Shown in pieces: positions 1 through 8,631 of a stretch of 64,000 bases of DNA. The position numbers and the translations under genes were made by a program. The number at the start of each line of letters is the position of its first letter. Within the stretch, counting starts at the first letter, position 1. Source of the stretch: Flavobacterium granuli (GTDB lineage Bacteria > Bacteroidota > Bacteroidia > Flavobacteriales > Flavobacteriaceae); contig NZ_FQWO01000005.1 in assembly GCF_900129705.1 (NCBI RefSeq), positions 1-64,000 of the forward strand. Reading direction: 5' to 3'. The notes beneath the pieces are model-generated. The model saw only the letters and a program-made list of their open reading frames with translations, made no database searches and had not been told where the DNA came from.

Positions 1-413
1 TATTTAGCCATCGGTATGCTCTCATTCTTTTCACTTTATTACATCCAAATATACATCTTCGAGATCAAATTATTTTTGCAACGCAAACATAGGAGCTATC
101 GGGGCTGAAAATCTCGGCAGTATTTATCTCACTAATCCCTTACTGTTATTGGTGTTCGATGAACCTCACTGCGTTTCGGTTTCCCTATCGCGACCCCAGC
201 CGCTCGTGTTGCACACTCGACTCGGGGGTCACTCCCATAGGCCAACGCTCAAATCCTTGCCCTGATTTTATAGGATAAAAATATAAGGGCGGCTTAAAAA
301 ACAATTACACCCTCATTTTCGGCTTCCGCCGCGGCGGAAAGGGGTAAACCGAAAATCCCACTCACCATTCACTTCTCACTTCTCATCCCGATAACTATCG
401 GGGCTCACAACTT
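1..413. other. gene-free repeat-rich flank
   Basis: I see no credible reading frame here. The stretch contains the left copy of a 112-bp inverted repeat (185-296), a nested hairpin (315-356) whose outer arms are ATTTTCGG and CCGAAAAT and whose inner part is the palindrome TTCCGCCGCGGCGGAA, and a short period-7 run (361-390). It looks like the outer edge of the accessory block. Confidence 0.6.
185..296. repeat. left copy of 112-bp inverted repeat
   Basis: The reverse complement of this stretch aligns almost without gaps to 10532-10643. Long blocks such as the one around the ACCCCCGAGTCGAG core and the CGAGCGGCTGGGGTCGCGAT end are identical. The two copies face inward and enclose the single-gene cassette block. 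No transposase lies between them, so this is either a dispersed intergenic repeat that happens to flank the block or a boundary element; the sequence alone does not decide. Confidence 0.75.
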
Positions 414-513
414 CTGGTTCCGTTCAACAGGAGTTTCATTACTTCGTCCGTTCGCTGCGCTCGGGTGTTGGCTTTTCAAGCCCAACGAACTCTGGCTATT
501 AGCAGTAGTGGTT
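414..513 (-). repeat. cassette 3' element after the YhcG-like gene
   Basis: On the minus strand the gene end is followed by a conserved element: a gene-specific box (499-513), then a bulged hairpin (GTTGGCTTTTCAAGCCCAAC on the plus strand, about 470-489) and the GGTTCCGTTC word (about 416-425). The same layout occurs at 1693-1768, 5489-5563 and, diverged, 6363-6438. Box 499-513 is complementary at 12 of 15 positions to 1563-1577 upstream of the same gene. This resembles the inverse core of an integron attC site. Confidence 0.6.
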
Positions 514-1497
514 TTATTTTTCATCTGTTTCATTGTCGAACAGCTCGTGTAATTTTTGTTGCAATATTTTTTTGTCAGGAAGTTGTGTTTTATACTCTGA
601 AACCATTGTTGGAGAGAGGCTTCTGCTTAAAGCATACTCGACAACTTCACTATCTTTGTCCTTACACAATAAAACTCCTATACTCGGATTTTCATTTGGT
701 TTCTTTATGTCTCGGTCTAATGCTTCCAAGTAGAAGTTCAGTTGTCCCAAATGGTCTGGCTTAAAATTGTCTGCTTTGAGTTCAAATGCAACTAAGCATT
801 GTAATCCACGGTGATAGAAAAGTAGGTCGATGAAAAAATCGCTGTTACCAACTTGCAACTTGTATTCTTCACCGATGAATAAGAAGTCTTTTCCAAGTTC
901 AAGTATGAAATTCTTCATTTGTCTTACCAGTCCTCGTTGTAAATCATTTTCGCTGTGTGTCTCAGGTAAACCCAAAAACTCAAACACATAACTGTCTTTG
1001 AAAGTGTTTGTTAGTTCGTTATTACTTTCTCTCAACGCTGTCGAGAGTTTTGAATCGCCTATCATTGTACGCTCGAAAAGGCTAACCGAAATTTGTCGGT
1101 CGAGTTCTCTGACACTGTAACGTTCTTGTTTGGATAGTTTCAAATAAAATTCTCTTTCTTCAGCAGTTTTGCACCTTGAAAATATTGCCAAATTATGAGA
1201 CCAACTAATTTCTCTCAACAGCGTTGAGAGTTTTGAAAAGTCCTTGTAAGTCTCGTAAAACTGTTTCATTCTCCAAATATTCTTATCGGAGAAGCCTTTT
1301 ATTTCAGGCTCATTTTGTTGAATGTATTTAGCCAACTCTGTTACCACAGAGCCGCCCCATTGCGACTGTTCAATCTTCTTACTGATATATTCTCCTATGT
1401 TCCAATAGAGGTTAATCAGTTCGGCATTTACGGCTCTAATAGCATTCGTCCGAGATTGCTTAATAAGTTGAATGATGTCCGTAAATCGTTTGTCCAT
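514..1497 (-). CDS. YhcG/DUF1016-type PD-(D/E)XK nuclease
   Basis: This 327-residue protein has the two-part layout of the YhcG (DUF1016) family: an N-terminal helical domain (about 1-150, with the YWNIGEYI and SWSHNLAIF-type motifs) and a C-terminal PD-(D/E)XK nuclease fold (about 170-320). The catalytic pattern is visible as D220/D224 followed by E239-L-K241 and then a Q-rich helix (GQLNFYLEAL). Family members are thought to cut DNA and are often found with restriction systems or mobile DNA, but the exact substrate is not known. Length and all motifs are intact. The gene stands alone between two repeat spacers and appears to be one cassette of an array. Confidence 0.9.
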   Translation of the reverse strand: MDKRFTDIIQLIKQSRTNAIRAVNAELINLYWNIGEYISKKIEQSQWGGSVVTELAKYIQQNEPEIKGFSDKNIWRMKQFYETYKDFSKLSTLLREISWSHNLAIFSRCKTAEEREFYLKLSKQERYSVRELDRQISVSLFERTMIGDSKLSTALRESNNELTNTFKDSYVFEFLGLPETHSENDLQRGLVRQMKNFILELGKDFLFIGEEYKLQVGNSDFFIDLLFYHRGLQCLVAFELKADNFKPDHLGQLNFYLEALDRDIKKPNENPSIGVLLCKDKDSEVVEYALSRSLSPTMVSEYKTQLPDKKILQQKLHELFDNETDEK

Positions 1498-1766
1498 TTT
1501 TATTTCTATATGCTATAAATTTATGTTTTTTCAGTCTTGTTTGTCTGTTCGAACCGATTTCCAACCATTAGCGCTAACGTCAGTACGTCCGATAGCTATC
1601 GGACTAAAAACCTTCAAACGAATTTTATTTTGTTAATCAGAAAGTAAGTATAGCTGATTTAACTTATAATTATATTCCTTTTAACTACCTCCGGTTCCGT
1701 TCTCCGCCGCGGCGGATCATCGTTGGCTTTTCAAGCCCAACGAACTCTGGATATTAGCGGTAGTTG
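1498..1766. repeat. inter-cassette spacer 1
   Basis: The spacer holds, from the right, the 3' box of the 185-aa gene (1754-1767), the bulged hairpin and GGTTCCGTTC element interrupted by the palindrome TCCGCCGCGGCGGA (1703-1716), an AT-rich middle, an 18-bp perfect palindrome (1587-1604, GTCCGATAGCTATCGGAC) and the 5' box of the YhcG-like gene (1563-1578, read on the minus strand as GTTAGCGCTAATGG). No gene was found in it. Confidence 0.6.
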
Positions 1767-2324
1767 TTATATTGATAATATTTCTTCGAGATCAATTATA
1801 AATGTGTTTGATTCATATTTGATAATTTTCCCCGTAATAATGAATTTTTTTCCTTTCTTACTAACTTTAAAAACAGGATATTTTTCCATGTCAATTGTAA
1901 AATTTACCCAAGGATATGTTTTTTTATAAAAAGTCATAACATACAATGAATTTTCAACCGGTTGTTGAACTGCTTGTAAGCTAACTTCCCATTTAATTCG
2001 AATCCCATAATAATTTTCAGCAATTTGTGACTTTTGAAATAGCGCTCCATTTTCAATTTCTTTTCTAATTTGAATTGCATCAAAATCTGAAACATTTAAA
2101 TTATCTATTTTTCTTTCCTTCTCTGTCTGATAATAATTGTTAGTTAAGTTGGTCGCAACTTGAATACTCGGATTTGCACTATTGCTAACATTAAAGATAT
2201 TCGAATCTTTTATTTTTTCTGACTCTGTAGTTTTTTTTGTGAAAAGATTAAATATAGTAGTAAAGGCAATAACTCCAATTCCTGAAAATAACCATTGATA
2301 ATGTTTTGATAATAATTCTATCAT
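1767..2324 (-). CDS. hypothetical membrane-anchored protein
   Basis: I do not recognise this 185-residue protein. It starts with a short N-terminal segment that includes one likely membrane helix (about 12-27), followed by a polar, Asn/Thr/Ser-rich region and a charged C-terminal half with alternating hydrophobic strands. A C-terminal cytoplasmic beta-rich domain on a single anchor is the simplest reading. It stands alone between two cassette spacers; its flanking boxes (1754-1767 and 2349-2362) match at 10 of 14 positions, the weaker end of the array. No function can be given. Confidence 0.7.
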   Translation of the reverse strand: MIELLSKHYQWLFSGIGVIAFTTIFNLFTKKTTESEKIKDSNIFNVSNSANPSIQVATNLTNNYYQTEKERKIDNLNVSDFDAIQIRKEIENGALFQKSQIAENYYGIRIKWEVSLQAVQQPVENSLYVMTFYKKTYPWVNFTIDMEKYPVFKVSKKGKKFIITGKIIKYESNTFIIDLEEILSI

Positions 2325-2549
2325 ATTTCTTATTTATTGTTTAGTTCTGCCATTACCGCAAACGTCAGTCTATAAAAAAATCTCTGCTGCTTGCCTAAGC
2401 CTATTACGGACAAAAAGTTGTTTCCAACTTTTCCAACAAGCAGCTGGAATGGCATTTTTTATTCGAAAAACATCAACATATTACTCAGTTAAAAAAAATG
2501 TTAATAACTTAAGTCTGCTTTACATAGGAACTCTCCATATTAGCTGTAG
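2325..2549. repeat. inter-cassette spacer 2
   Basis: The spacer folds as nested inverted repeats: outer CTGCTTG / CAAGCAG (around 2387 and 2438) and inner AAAAGTTG / CAACTTTT (around 2414 and 2426). It carries the 5' box of the 185-aa gene (minus strand GTTTGCGGTAATGGC, 2349-2363) and ends with the 3' box of the 872-aa gene (2541-2553), which overlaps that gene's stop codon. The folded shape is what single-strand integron recombination sites look like. Confidence 0.55.
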
Positions 2550-5168
2550 TTATTTGGCTAATACTAAGTTATATTTGTTATGTGCAGTCTTAAATTCTTT
2601 TACCTTTATTTTTAATGTATTTCCTAAAGAATATTTTTCGAGGAAATCTTCAGGCAATTCACTTACATGAATTAAACCAAAAAAAGAGGTGTCAACTATT
2701 TCGCAAATCATACCATAATGCTGAATATTTAAAACTGACGCTTCATATATCTTTTCTTTTGATAGATTAGGTTTTGAATCTGTTTTTATATTTTTATTGA
2801 AATCATTAATGTCAGAATTTAATAAATTAAAATCTATTGGTGCAAAATCTGTATCAATAATTTTACCATTAATAAAAGAAAAATTGGTCTTATAATAGTT
2901 TTCTAAGTAGTTAAGCAACTGTCTAGAATGCAAGGAAACAGATTGGATGGATAAATGCGCATATTCACCATTACCTGAAAGATTTGATGTAATCTCTTCT
3001 GCTAAGATATTATCTTTGTACCACATGTCCTCCGCAACAGAAGCCAAATAATCAATGTTTCTTATTATTTCATAATTTGCTAATCCAATCGAAGTTATTT
3101 TTATCAAATCTTGAGTATTAAAAAAATCAGGATTTAAAGACTCATTTTCAATTAAATTTAATCTCAAGAATAATTTTAATTCTTCAATAGTTCTATTTTC
3201 GTCATGTCCTAATGAATTCAAAAACTTAAGTAATAAATCAGTTTTTATATACCCAGTCAAACTTTTATGTGCATCAGTAGTATATCTATTATCAAATAGA
3301 TATTTTAATATAGAAACACGAACAAAAGGGTCTGGTATTTCATCGCTTGGAACACTGTAAAATAAATTTTTAATTCTTGAATTTGAATCTGTATAATATA
3401 CTTTATTGCCTCTAATAAACACTTTACTAATTAAATGGTTTGGTAGTATATATTCACTATTTGATTTAATTATTTTCGTTATTTCAGCTTCATTAATATG
3501 TCCGCTTTTACAAAAATCTAGAAAAATTTCAATACCATTACGAATATTTCTACCAGCAAATCCAGATATTAGTTTCTTGAAAAAATTATTATTGAAAAGT
3601 GAATTAAGAATACTTTTTAAATATTTTTCTTCATCCTTCGAAGGATATTTTACTTTGATACCATTGTCTAAGAGATAAAATCCATCTTTGTTATTGTTTG
3701 ATAATTTAGATATGTAACCAATTCTAGAAGCTAAGACTTGTTCTAAATTTGGTGGATTTATTTTAAATATTAAATCTTTTACAACCGTGTCTAATGGTTT
3801 GTCATATTTGTGATTTTCATAAGTAGTATCTCTTATTGGTAAAAAAACAATCGTTTTGATATTGTCTTTTAGCCAATTTGCAACTTCGAACATTAATAAT
3901 TGTTCTTCTACATTTCTTTTGTCACAATTGTCTAATACAATAACAAGTTCTTTCTTTTTTTCATTTATTAATCTTAAAATATATTTATCAAGCGTTAAAT
4001 CAATATCATTTTGATATTTCAAAATATTTTCAGCCAATAACTCTTTATATTTAATTTCACTTTCATCAAATAATGAAAGTACACCTTTTTTTAATGAAAT
4101 AATTTCCTCTTTATATAATTCTAAAATAAAAGATAGTGAATCAAACTCAATATCATTGAATTTGATTTTTATATTATTAATAATTGTCTTTTTTGTCCAT
4201 TTGTAAATTTCTTCTTTATTAACAGGAGCATCGTTAAGATTTAAATTTATCCAATGTGTTGATTCTCTTATGTTTTCTTGTAAGGCTACTTCTTTTAAAT
4301 AAGTTGTAAAAGTAGATTTTCCGGAACCAACACTACCAATTAATAATAAAACTTGATTGTTTAAGTTTTTTGGATTTTCAAATTTACTTGTAATTTCCGT
4401 AGGATTTTCAAAGTCGTATATTAGAGTTCCTTCATTATCAAATAACCTTTTATTAAAGATATTATCAATAGGTAAAATATGTGATTCAACTTTGTTTAAT
4501 TTTACATAAGCATTTTTTACAATATCATTTTTTTCAACTTCTAGATTAGGATTAAATAAATGTCTGTATTGAATGGATATGTTTTCTCCAAAAGAATTAC
4601 TTGATTCTAAATTTCTAATCTTTTTGCCACCTAATAAATTTATAGGATTTTTAAATCTTGCACCAGTTCCAATTTTTGCTCTAAAATTACGTGCAGTATT
4701 TTCTAATTTATTAAAACTAAATTTATTTAGAAAACTATCGAATTCAACGTTTGTGTTTATCCAATTTGAACGTTCTATTTTAAATTCAGGAATATTTGTA
4801 TCACTATTTCCTGCATATATATATATTCCATCAGATGCAATTACTAATTGGCAAGGATTTATGTTTTTGGGAAACTCTCTATTAATTTCGTTTGCATATA
4901 AACAGGCTTGTCTATAGGCTTCATCTAAATCTTCATTTGGTTTTTTAGCTTCAACAATTAATAGTGGAACACCCAAAATGGTAATAGCAAAATCAGGATA
5001 ATACAATTTTTGCGAAGTTCCTTTGTCAATAAGTATTTTTTTTAAACTTGATTTTGTTTGAATATGATAATCTTCTAATTGTAGACCTTCAGGCATTTTG
5101 TCTTTTAAAAGTGGTAAAATTATTTTCATTTCTACATCACTTTCTGTATAATTATCAATATTTATCAT
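2550..5168 (-). CDS. HsdR_N nuclease-like / P-loop NTPase / S1 fusion
   Basis: This 872-residue protein joins three parts. Residues 1-110 look like the N-terminal nuclease domain of type I restriction R subunits (HSDR_N type), with D59, then E73-A-K75 as the PD-(D/E)XK core. A Walker A motif GSVGSGKST (278-286) and a Walker B-like LVIVLDNCD (406-414) mark a P-loop NTPase of KAP/STAND-like appearance, followed by a long helical region. The last about 67 residues resemble an S1 RNA-binding domain (GMICEIV...GLIHVSEL). It lacks the DEAD helicase motor of HsdR, so it is not a restriction motor subunit. A stand-alone defence NTPase-nuclease is the natural inference; no partner genes are next to it. 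AT content is high. Confidence 0.85.
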   Translation of the reverse strand: MINIDNYTESDVEMKIILPLLKDKMPEGLQLEDYHIQTKSSLKKILIDKGTSQKLYYPDFAITILGVPLLIVEAKKPNEDLDEAYRQACLYANEINREFPKNINPCQLVIASDGIYIYAGNSDTNIPEFKIERSNWINTNVEFDSFLNKFSFNKLENTARNFRAKIGTGARFKNPINLLGGKKIRNLESSNSFGENISIQYRHLFNPNLEVEKNDIVKNAYVKLNKVESHILPIDNIFNKRLFDNEGTLIYDFENPTEITSKFENPKNLNNQVLLLIGSVGSGKSTFTTYLKEVALQENIRESTHWINLNLNDAPVNKEEIYKWTKKTIINNIKIKFNDIEFDSLSFILELYKEEIISLKKGVLSLFDESEIKYKELLAENILKYQNDIDLTLDKYILRLINEKKKELVIVLDNCDKRNVEEQLLMFEVANWLKDNIKTIVFLPIRDTTYENHKYDKPLDTVVKDLIFKINPPNLEQVLASRIGYISKLSNNNKDGFYLLDNGIKVKYPSKDEEKYLKSILNSLFNNNFFKKLISGFAGRNIRNGIEIFLDFCKSGHINEAEITKIIKSNSEYILPNHLISKVFIRGNKVYYTDSNSRIKNLFYSVPSDEIPDPFVRVSILKYLFDNRYTTDAHKSLTGYIKTDLLLKFLNSLGHDENRTIEELKLFLRLNLIENESLNPDFFNTQDLIKITSIGLANYEIIRNIDYLASVAEDMWYKDNILAEEITSNLSGNGEYAHLSIQSVSLHSRQLLNYLENYYKTNFSFINGKIIDTDFAPIDFNLLNSDINDFNKNIKTDSKPNLSKEKIYEASVLNIQHYGMICEIVDTSFFGLIHVSELPEDFLEKYSLGNTLKIKVKEFKTAHNKYNLVLAK

Positions 5169-5569
5169 GCTTATTTTAGTTTTTTTTTATAATTACAGCT
5201 AACTAGTCTATAGTAATGACGTAGTCGCTATTATACACCTAATTTTGGCTAGATTGTAGTGACAAGCGTCTTACATTATTATATTTCAAATATATTCAAT
5301 TTTTCTTACAAATCATCAACTGAGCTTTTAATTCACTGCAGGCTTTTCGTACTTATAGGAATAAATATTTCAGCAGTTTAACCACTTGTAATACCTGATT
5401 ATAGGCCATAAAAAAAAACACCTCAGCATCTTTTCCATCCATAATATTATTCCGGTATCAAAACCGATGACTTAGTAAAACTCATGCGGTTCCGTTCTCC
5501 GCCGCGGCGGATCATTGTTGGCTTTTCAAGCCCAAGGAAGCCTTATCTGTTATCACACGTTTTTTTTTA
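5169..5569. repeat. inter-cassette spacer 3
   Basis: No gene is visible in these 400 bases. It holds the 5' box of the 872-aa gene (5188-5202, minus strand GTTAGCTGTAATTAT), which is complementary at 12 of 13 positions to 2541-2553 after the same gene. It also has a degenerate copy (about 5365-5440) of sequence found at 8858-8930, the palindrome TCCGCCGCGGCGGA (5498-5511) inside the GGTTCCGTTC/hairpin element, and the 3' box of the next gene (5550-5563). Confidence 0.6.
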
Positions 5570-6115
5570 TTACCAATTGCTAAATACTCTCGACATAAAT
5601 GCACAAACTAAAATTTCGCAAGTATTAGATTCGTCAATTTCCATTTCCAATATTTTGCAATTTTTGTCGTAATCTATTTCAATTTTAGTTTCATTCTTTA
5701 TTCGCTCGATGTACACTCTCCAACGAATATCATTTTTAGGAATTGGAAACATTACAAAAGCTACAATTCCATAATTAGAATTTAATTTTTTAGCGTCGCT
5801 AATAATTCCATCTATATTATTTGAAATCGGCTTATTTTTATTCGGAATTCCTTTTACATTCCAATTTGTATTGCAAGTTTTTAGTTCAATCTGATAAAAG
5901 TCAAAATCTTTATAGAATGAAATATCTGGTCTTGCTCTTTTTCGGTCTAATTTTGTTTCAAGTTCAACTTCATTTAATCCGAGTTTTTCAATTCGATGTG
6001 CAAGTTCAAATTTTAACCATCCTTCAAATTTTGCTCTTTGGCGAATTGCTGTTTTTAGTAAATTTTTGTTGTCAATTATTATATTAGCTGTTTGTTCGAG
6101 AATTAATTTATCCAA
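5570..6115 (-). CDS. small PD-(D/E)XK-like protein
   Basis: The family is not recognised with certainty, but the 181-residue protein carries a clean nuclease-type core: E31 in an N-terminal helix, R62-P63-D64 in a strand and E77-L-K79 in the next strand, followed by a helical stretch and two beta strands. That spacing is typical of PD-(D/E)XK enzymes such as small restriction endonucleases or endonuclease-like orphan proteins. It is encoded alone between cassette spacers; no methyltransferase is near, so a classical restriction-modification role is unlikely unless the partner is elsewhere. The flanking boxes (5550-5563, 6141-6154) match at 12 of 14. Confidence 0.75.
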   Translation of the reverse strand: MDKLILEQTANIIIDNKNLLKTAIRQRAKFEGWLKFELAHRIEKLGLNEVELETKLDRKRARPDISFYKDFDFYQIELKTCNTNWNVKGIPNKNKPISNNIDGIISDAKKLNSNYGIVAFVMFPIPKNDIRWRVYIERIKNETKIEIDYDKNCKILEMEIDESNTCEILVCAFMSRVFSNW

Positions 6116-6437
6116 TTTTTATTTTTTGCGATTTTTTGGTAAAATGTGTGGTAAGGTCAGCCTCTGAAAACCTGCATGACATTATCCTCAAATATAACAA
6201 AATACCTCTATAAAAAGAAGATTATTCTTATTTTTAAGAGTACAAAACATCACAGGTATTCCCAGTCAGCAAATACGTTCTTCAAGTTTAGACGACATAC
6301 GTCCTTATTTTCGGCTCCCTTTAGGGAAGGGGTAAACCGAAAATTGCACCCCTTTGCACAACTACCAGTTCCGTTCAACCTCGGGTTCATTGTTCGTCTT
6401 TCAGACACAACGAACCCTTATCTGTTAGGCACAGTAA
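6116..6437. repeat. inter-cassette spacer 4
   Basis: No gene is visible. The stretch has the 5' box of the 181-aa gene (6141-6154), a copy of the nested ATTTTCGG / CCGAAAAT hairpin (6307-6344) in which the inner palindrome is CCCTTTAGGGA instead of TCCGCCGCGGCGGA, a diverged GGTTCCGTTC-type element (6363-6420), and the 3' box of the next gene (6424-6438). Confidence 0.6.
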
Positions 6438-7445
6438 TTATTTTTTAGCCAATAGTTTTTCTAATAAACTAGCCAGTATTTGGTTGTCATTTTTATCAGC
6501 TTTAAATTTTTCTAGTTCTACAGTTGTATCTTCCTTTTTTAAAATAAAGTTTCTTTCAGTTTTTATTAATTCTATTAAGCATAATTTTATCATTTTTTTA
6601 TCATCTTGAAAGAGGGCAGTTTTTAATGAAATAAGTTTAAAATCAATGTTTGTTTTTTCGTTATTAAAATATTTAATTTCTAAAAGAGTTGATTTATAAA
6701 GTTTTAGAAAGAAAAATGCGAATATTTCAATAAATATTACAAGAGAAATTCTTGGAATATAGTGAGAAAGTAAGTCAACAGTGACTTTAAAATTAACTTC
6801 TGAAAAAAACACTTCATAAGTTAAGGCAAAAATTGCAATTGTAGTAGATAGAGAACCAATTACGAGGTTAATGTTTGCGCTTTTTCTTAATCTAATTAAT
6901 TCTTCATTTATTCTGTATGCAGTTTTTTCGAATTCGCTAAATAAATTATCGTGTCTATAACTATTTAAAGCATTATTACTAAAGGTAGATTCAATTTTAT
7001 TTTGAATAAATTCTTTATTTAGCGTACCATTGATAATATTATTTATCAATTGATTTAATTGTTCACTATCTTCAATTATTCCCGCTTTTTTTTTGAATTT
7101 TTGAAATTCAAATCTAAGTTCATCAAGTTCAACTAATATGTTGTTACTGAATCCTGGTAATTTTTCATCATTGATATAAATATCAGTTTGGAGATAGTTA
7201 ATTAAATATAATCCTAAACCTAACGTACTAAATAATAATCCTATTAAAATAGAATATACGTTGGGTAATTCAAATAAATATTTTATTAAAAAATATGATA
7301 TGACACCTGTCAAAAAAAATATTATTCCTGTAAGTTTTCTTTGTTGCTTAAGTTTATATCTTTTATATCGAAGTTCTTCAAAATGTCTTTGTTCAGAATT
7401 TTCTGTTTGACGTTGTTCATTTATATAGTCAACGTATTTTCTCAT
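6438..7445 (-). CDS. hypothetical multi-pass membrane protein
   Basis: I do not recognise the family of this 335-residue protein. It begins with a charged coiled segment (about 1-38), then two adjacent membrane helices (about 40-60 and 66-86), a cytoplasmic helical stretch rich in Asn, Glu and Lys (about 100-190), two more helices (about 195-217 and 232-253) and a charged C-terminal coiled region. It could be a membrane sensor or the effector part of a defence system, but no catalytic motif is visible. Its boxes 6424-6438 and 7458-7472 are complementary at 14 of 15 bases, the best pair of the array. Confidence 0.75.
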   Translation of the reverse strand: MRKYVDYINEQRQTENSEQRHFEELRYKRYKLKQQRKLTGIIFFLTGVISYFLIKYLFELPNVYSILIGLLFSTLGLGLYLINYLQTDIYINDEKLPGFSNNILVELDELRFEFQKFKKKAGIIEDSEQLNQLINNIINGTLNKEFIQNKIESTFSNNALNSYRHDNLFSEFEKTAYRINEELIRLRKSANINLVIGSLSTTIAIFALTYEVFFSEVNFKVTVDLLSHYIPRISLVIFIEIFAFFFLKLYKSTLLEIKYFNNEKTNIDFKLISLKTALFQDDKKMIKLCLIELIKTERNFILKKEDTTVELEKFKADKNDNQILASLLEKLLAKK

Positions 7446-7611
7446 AATTTTTTGGGTATTATTGTGCCTAACGTTTTGATAGTAGGCAATGGTCGGGGTT
7501 AAGTAAGCGTAATGTTTCAGTTAATCACAATTTTACGAATACAAAACTATTTTTTAATTAAGCTAAATTCCCGACTATCGCTTAATAGCGGTTAGTGGCT
7601 ACCTTTCTTTG
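7446..7611. repeat. inter-cassette spacer 5 (attC-like)
   Basis: This 166-bp spacer is the most integron-like of the set. Read on the minus strand it starts with GCCACTAACCG (an RYYYAAC-like inverse core), contains long complementary arms closing on CCCGACTATCG / GGTCGGGG, and ends with ACGTTAGGCAC, an exact GTTRRRY core. Length and fold fit known attC sites (about 60-150 bp). No integron integrase gene is present in the window. Confidence 0.6.
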
Positions 7612-8631
7612 TTATTTTTTTGGTTTATCTAAATATTTTTTCATTATCCAACCTGTCTGTGGTAAGTTATCGCTTGGACTAAAGTAGCTTACATAAATCC
7701 ACTTATGATTAAGTTGTAAAACAGTAACTTCAAAGTCAACTGGCAGTTTTTCAATTTCAAATGACTTGAATCGTGGCTTTGACATTACTTTGCAAATTCT
7801 CTTGGTAATTCGGAACTCTTTATCTTTTTTTAATTTCTTTTCGTAAATGCCGAATTGTTCTTTAATTAATGTTTCGACTTCTTCCTTTGTCGCATATTCA
7901 GGTTTAGGCAACCAATTTCTCGCTTCTCCCGTTACCGCAAGAATAAAACTTAATAATGCCAATAGTTTCCAAAACAGAGCATTGGCATCTGCATCAATTT
8001 TGTCAACCTTGATTTCAATTCTTTGAAAAAACTCTTTAAGTTCATTTAATCCTTGGTTCGTTACTCCGTTCTCGTCAAATATTCTTTCATTTAGAGAAAC
8101 GGCTTCTTCAGTGATTTCTTCAAAGTCGTCTATTAAATTCCATTTTCTTTGAGTGGCTGCAATTGAAGCTAATTGTCCTGAAATACCACTAACCGCAAAC
8201 TGCAAATTATTAATTTGAGAAAATGCGGATTGACTTTTAGTAAATGCCTCTGTTATACTTCTTAGATTTCCGAAAAGTTGGTTGTGATGCCTGTTTATGG
8301 ATATTATGGCGTCAAGTGTTGTTTGTGGAATAGCAAATCGCATTGATTTTGTTAGTGCGTCAATTGCCGACAAAGAAGAGTTTGAAGCCATTTGTTGTTG
8401 CATACTTTTGGCAAGGTTAACCAGCATACTTGTGCTTCCCCAATTTTTTGTATACTTTTCTTGCTGTTGAATACTTTTAGCAAGTTGGGTAATAGTATTA
8501 AGTCCTCCGAGACTACTTTTCATTCTTTCTTGCGTTTTTAGGATTTCTGAAATTTGAGAACTTACTCCTAATGATTTATTAATATTTTGAGCCCATTGGG
8601 TAGATTTTATTAGGTCGTCAAGTCCTGCCAT
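7612..8631 (-). CDS. hypothetical coiled-coil protein with SH3-like C-terminus
   Basis: The 339-residue protein has an N-terminal half of Gln/Ser/Asn-rich amphipathic helices with loosely repeated KSxQQQ words (about 50-110), an acidic coiled segment, one hydrophobic helix (about 218-236) and a C-terminal basic domain (about 265-335) with the look of a bacterial SH3 fold, ending near a GWIMKKYL motif. I do not recognise a named family. A membrane-anchored protein with a substrate- or peptide-binding tail is an inference. Its flanking boxes (7591-7603 and 8669-8681) are complementary at 12 of 13. Confidence 0.75.
   Translation of the reverse strand: MAGLDDLIKSTQWAQNINKSLGVSSQISEILKTQERMKSSLGGLNTITQLAKSIQQQEKYTKNWGSTSMLVNLAKSMQQQMASNSSLSAIDALTKSMRFAIPQTTLDAIISINRHHNQLFGNLRSITEAFTKSQSAFSQINNLQFAVSGISGQLASIAATQRKWNLIDDFEEITEEAVSLNERIFDENGVTNQGLNELKEFFQRIEIKVDKIDADANALFWKLLALLSFILAVTGEARNWLPKPEYATKEEVETLIKEQFGIYEKKLKKDKEFRITKRICKVMSKPRFKSFEIEKLPVDFEVTVLQLNHKWIYVSYFSPSDNLPQTGWIMKKYLDKPKK

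Noticed and set aside
2550..5168. Type I restriction subunit HsdR
   Set aside because: Only the N-terminal nuclease-like domain is shared; there is no DEAD helicase and no HsdM or HsdS gene nearby.
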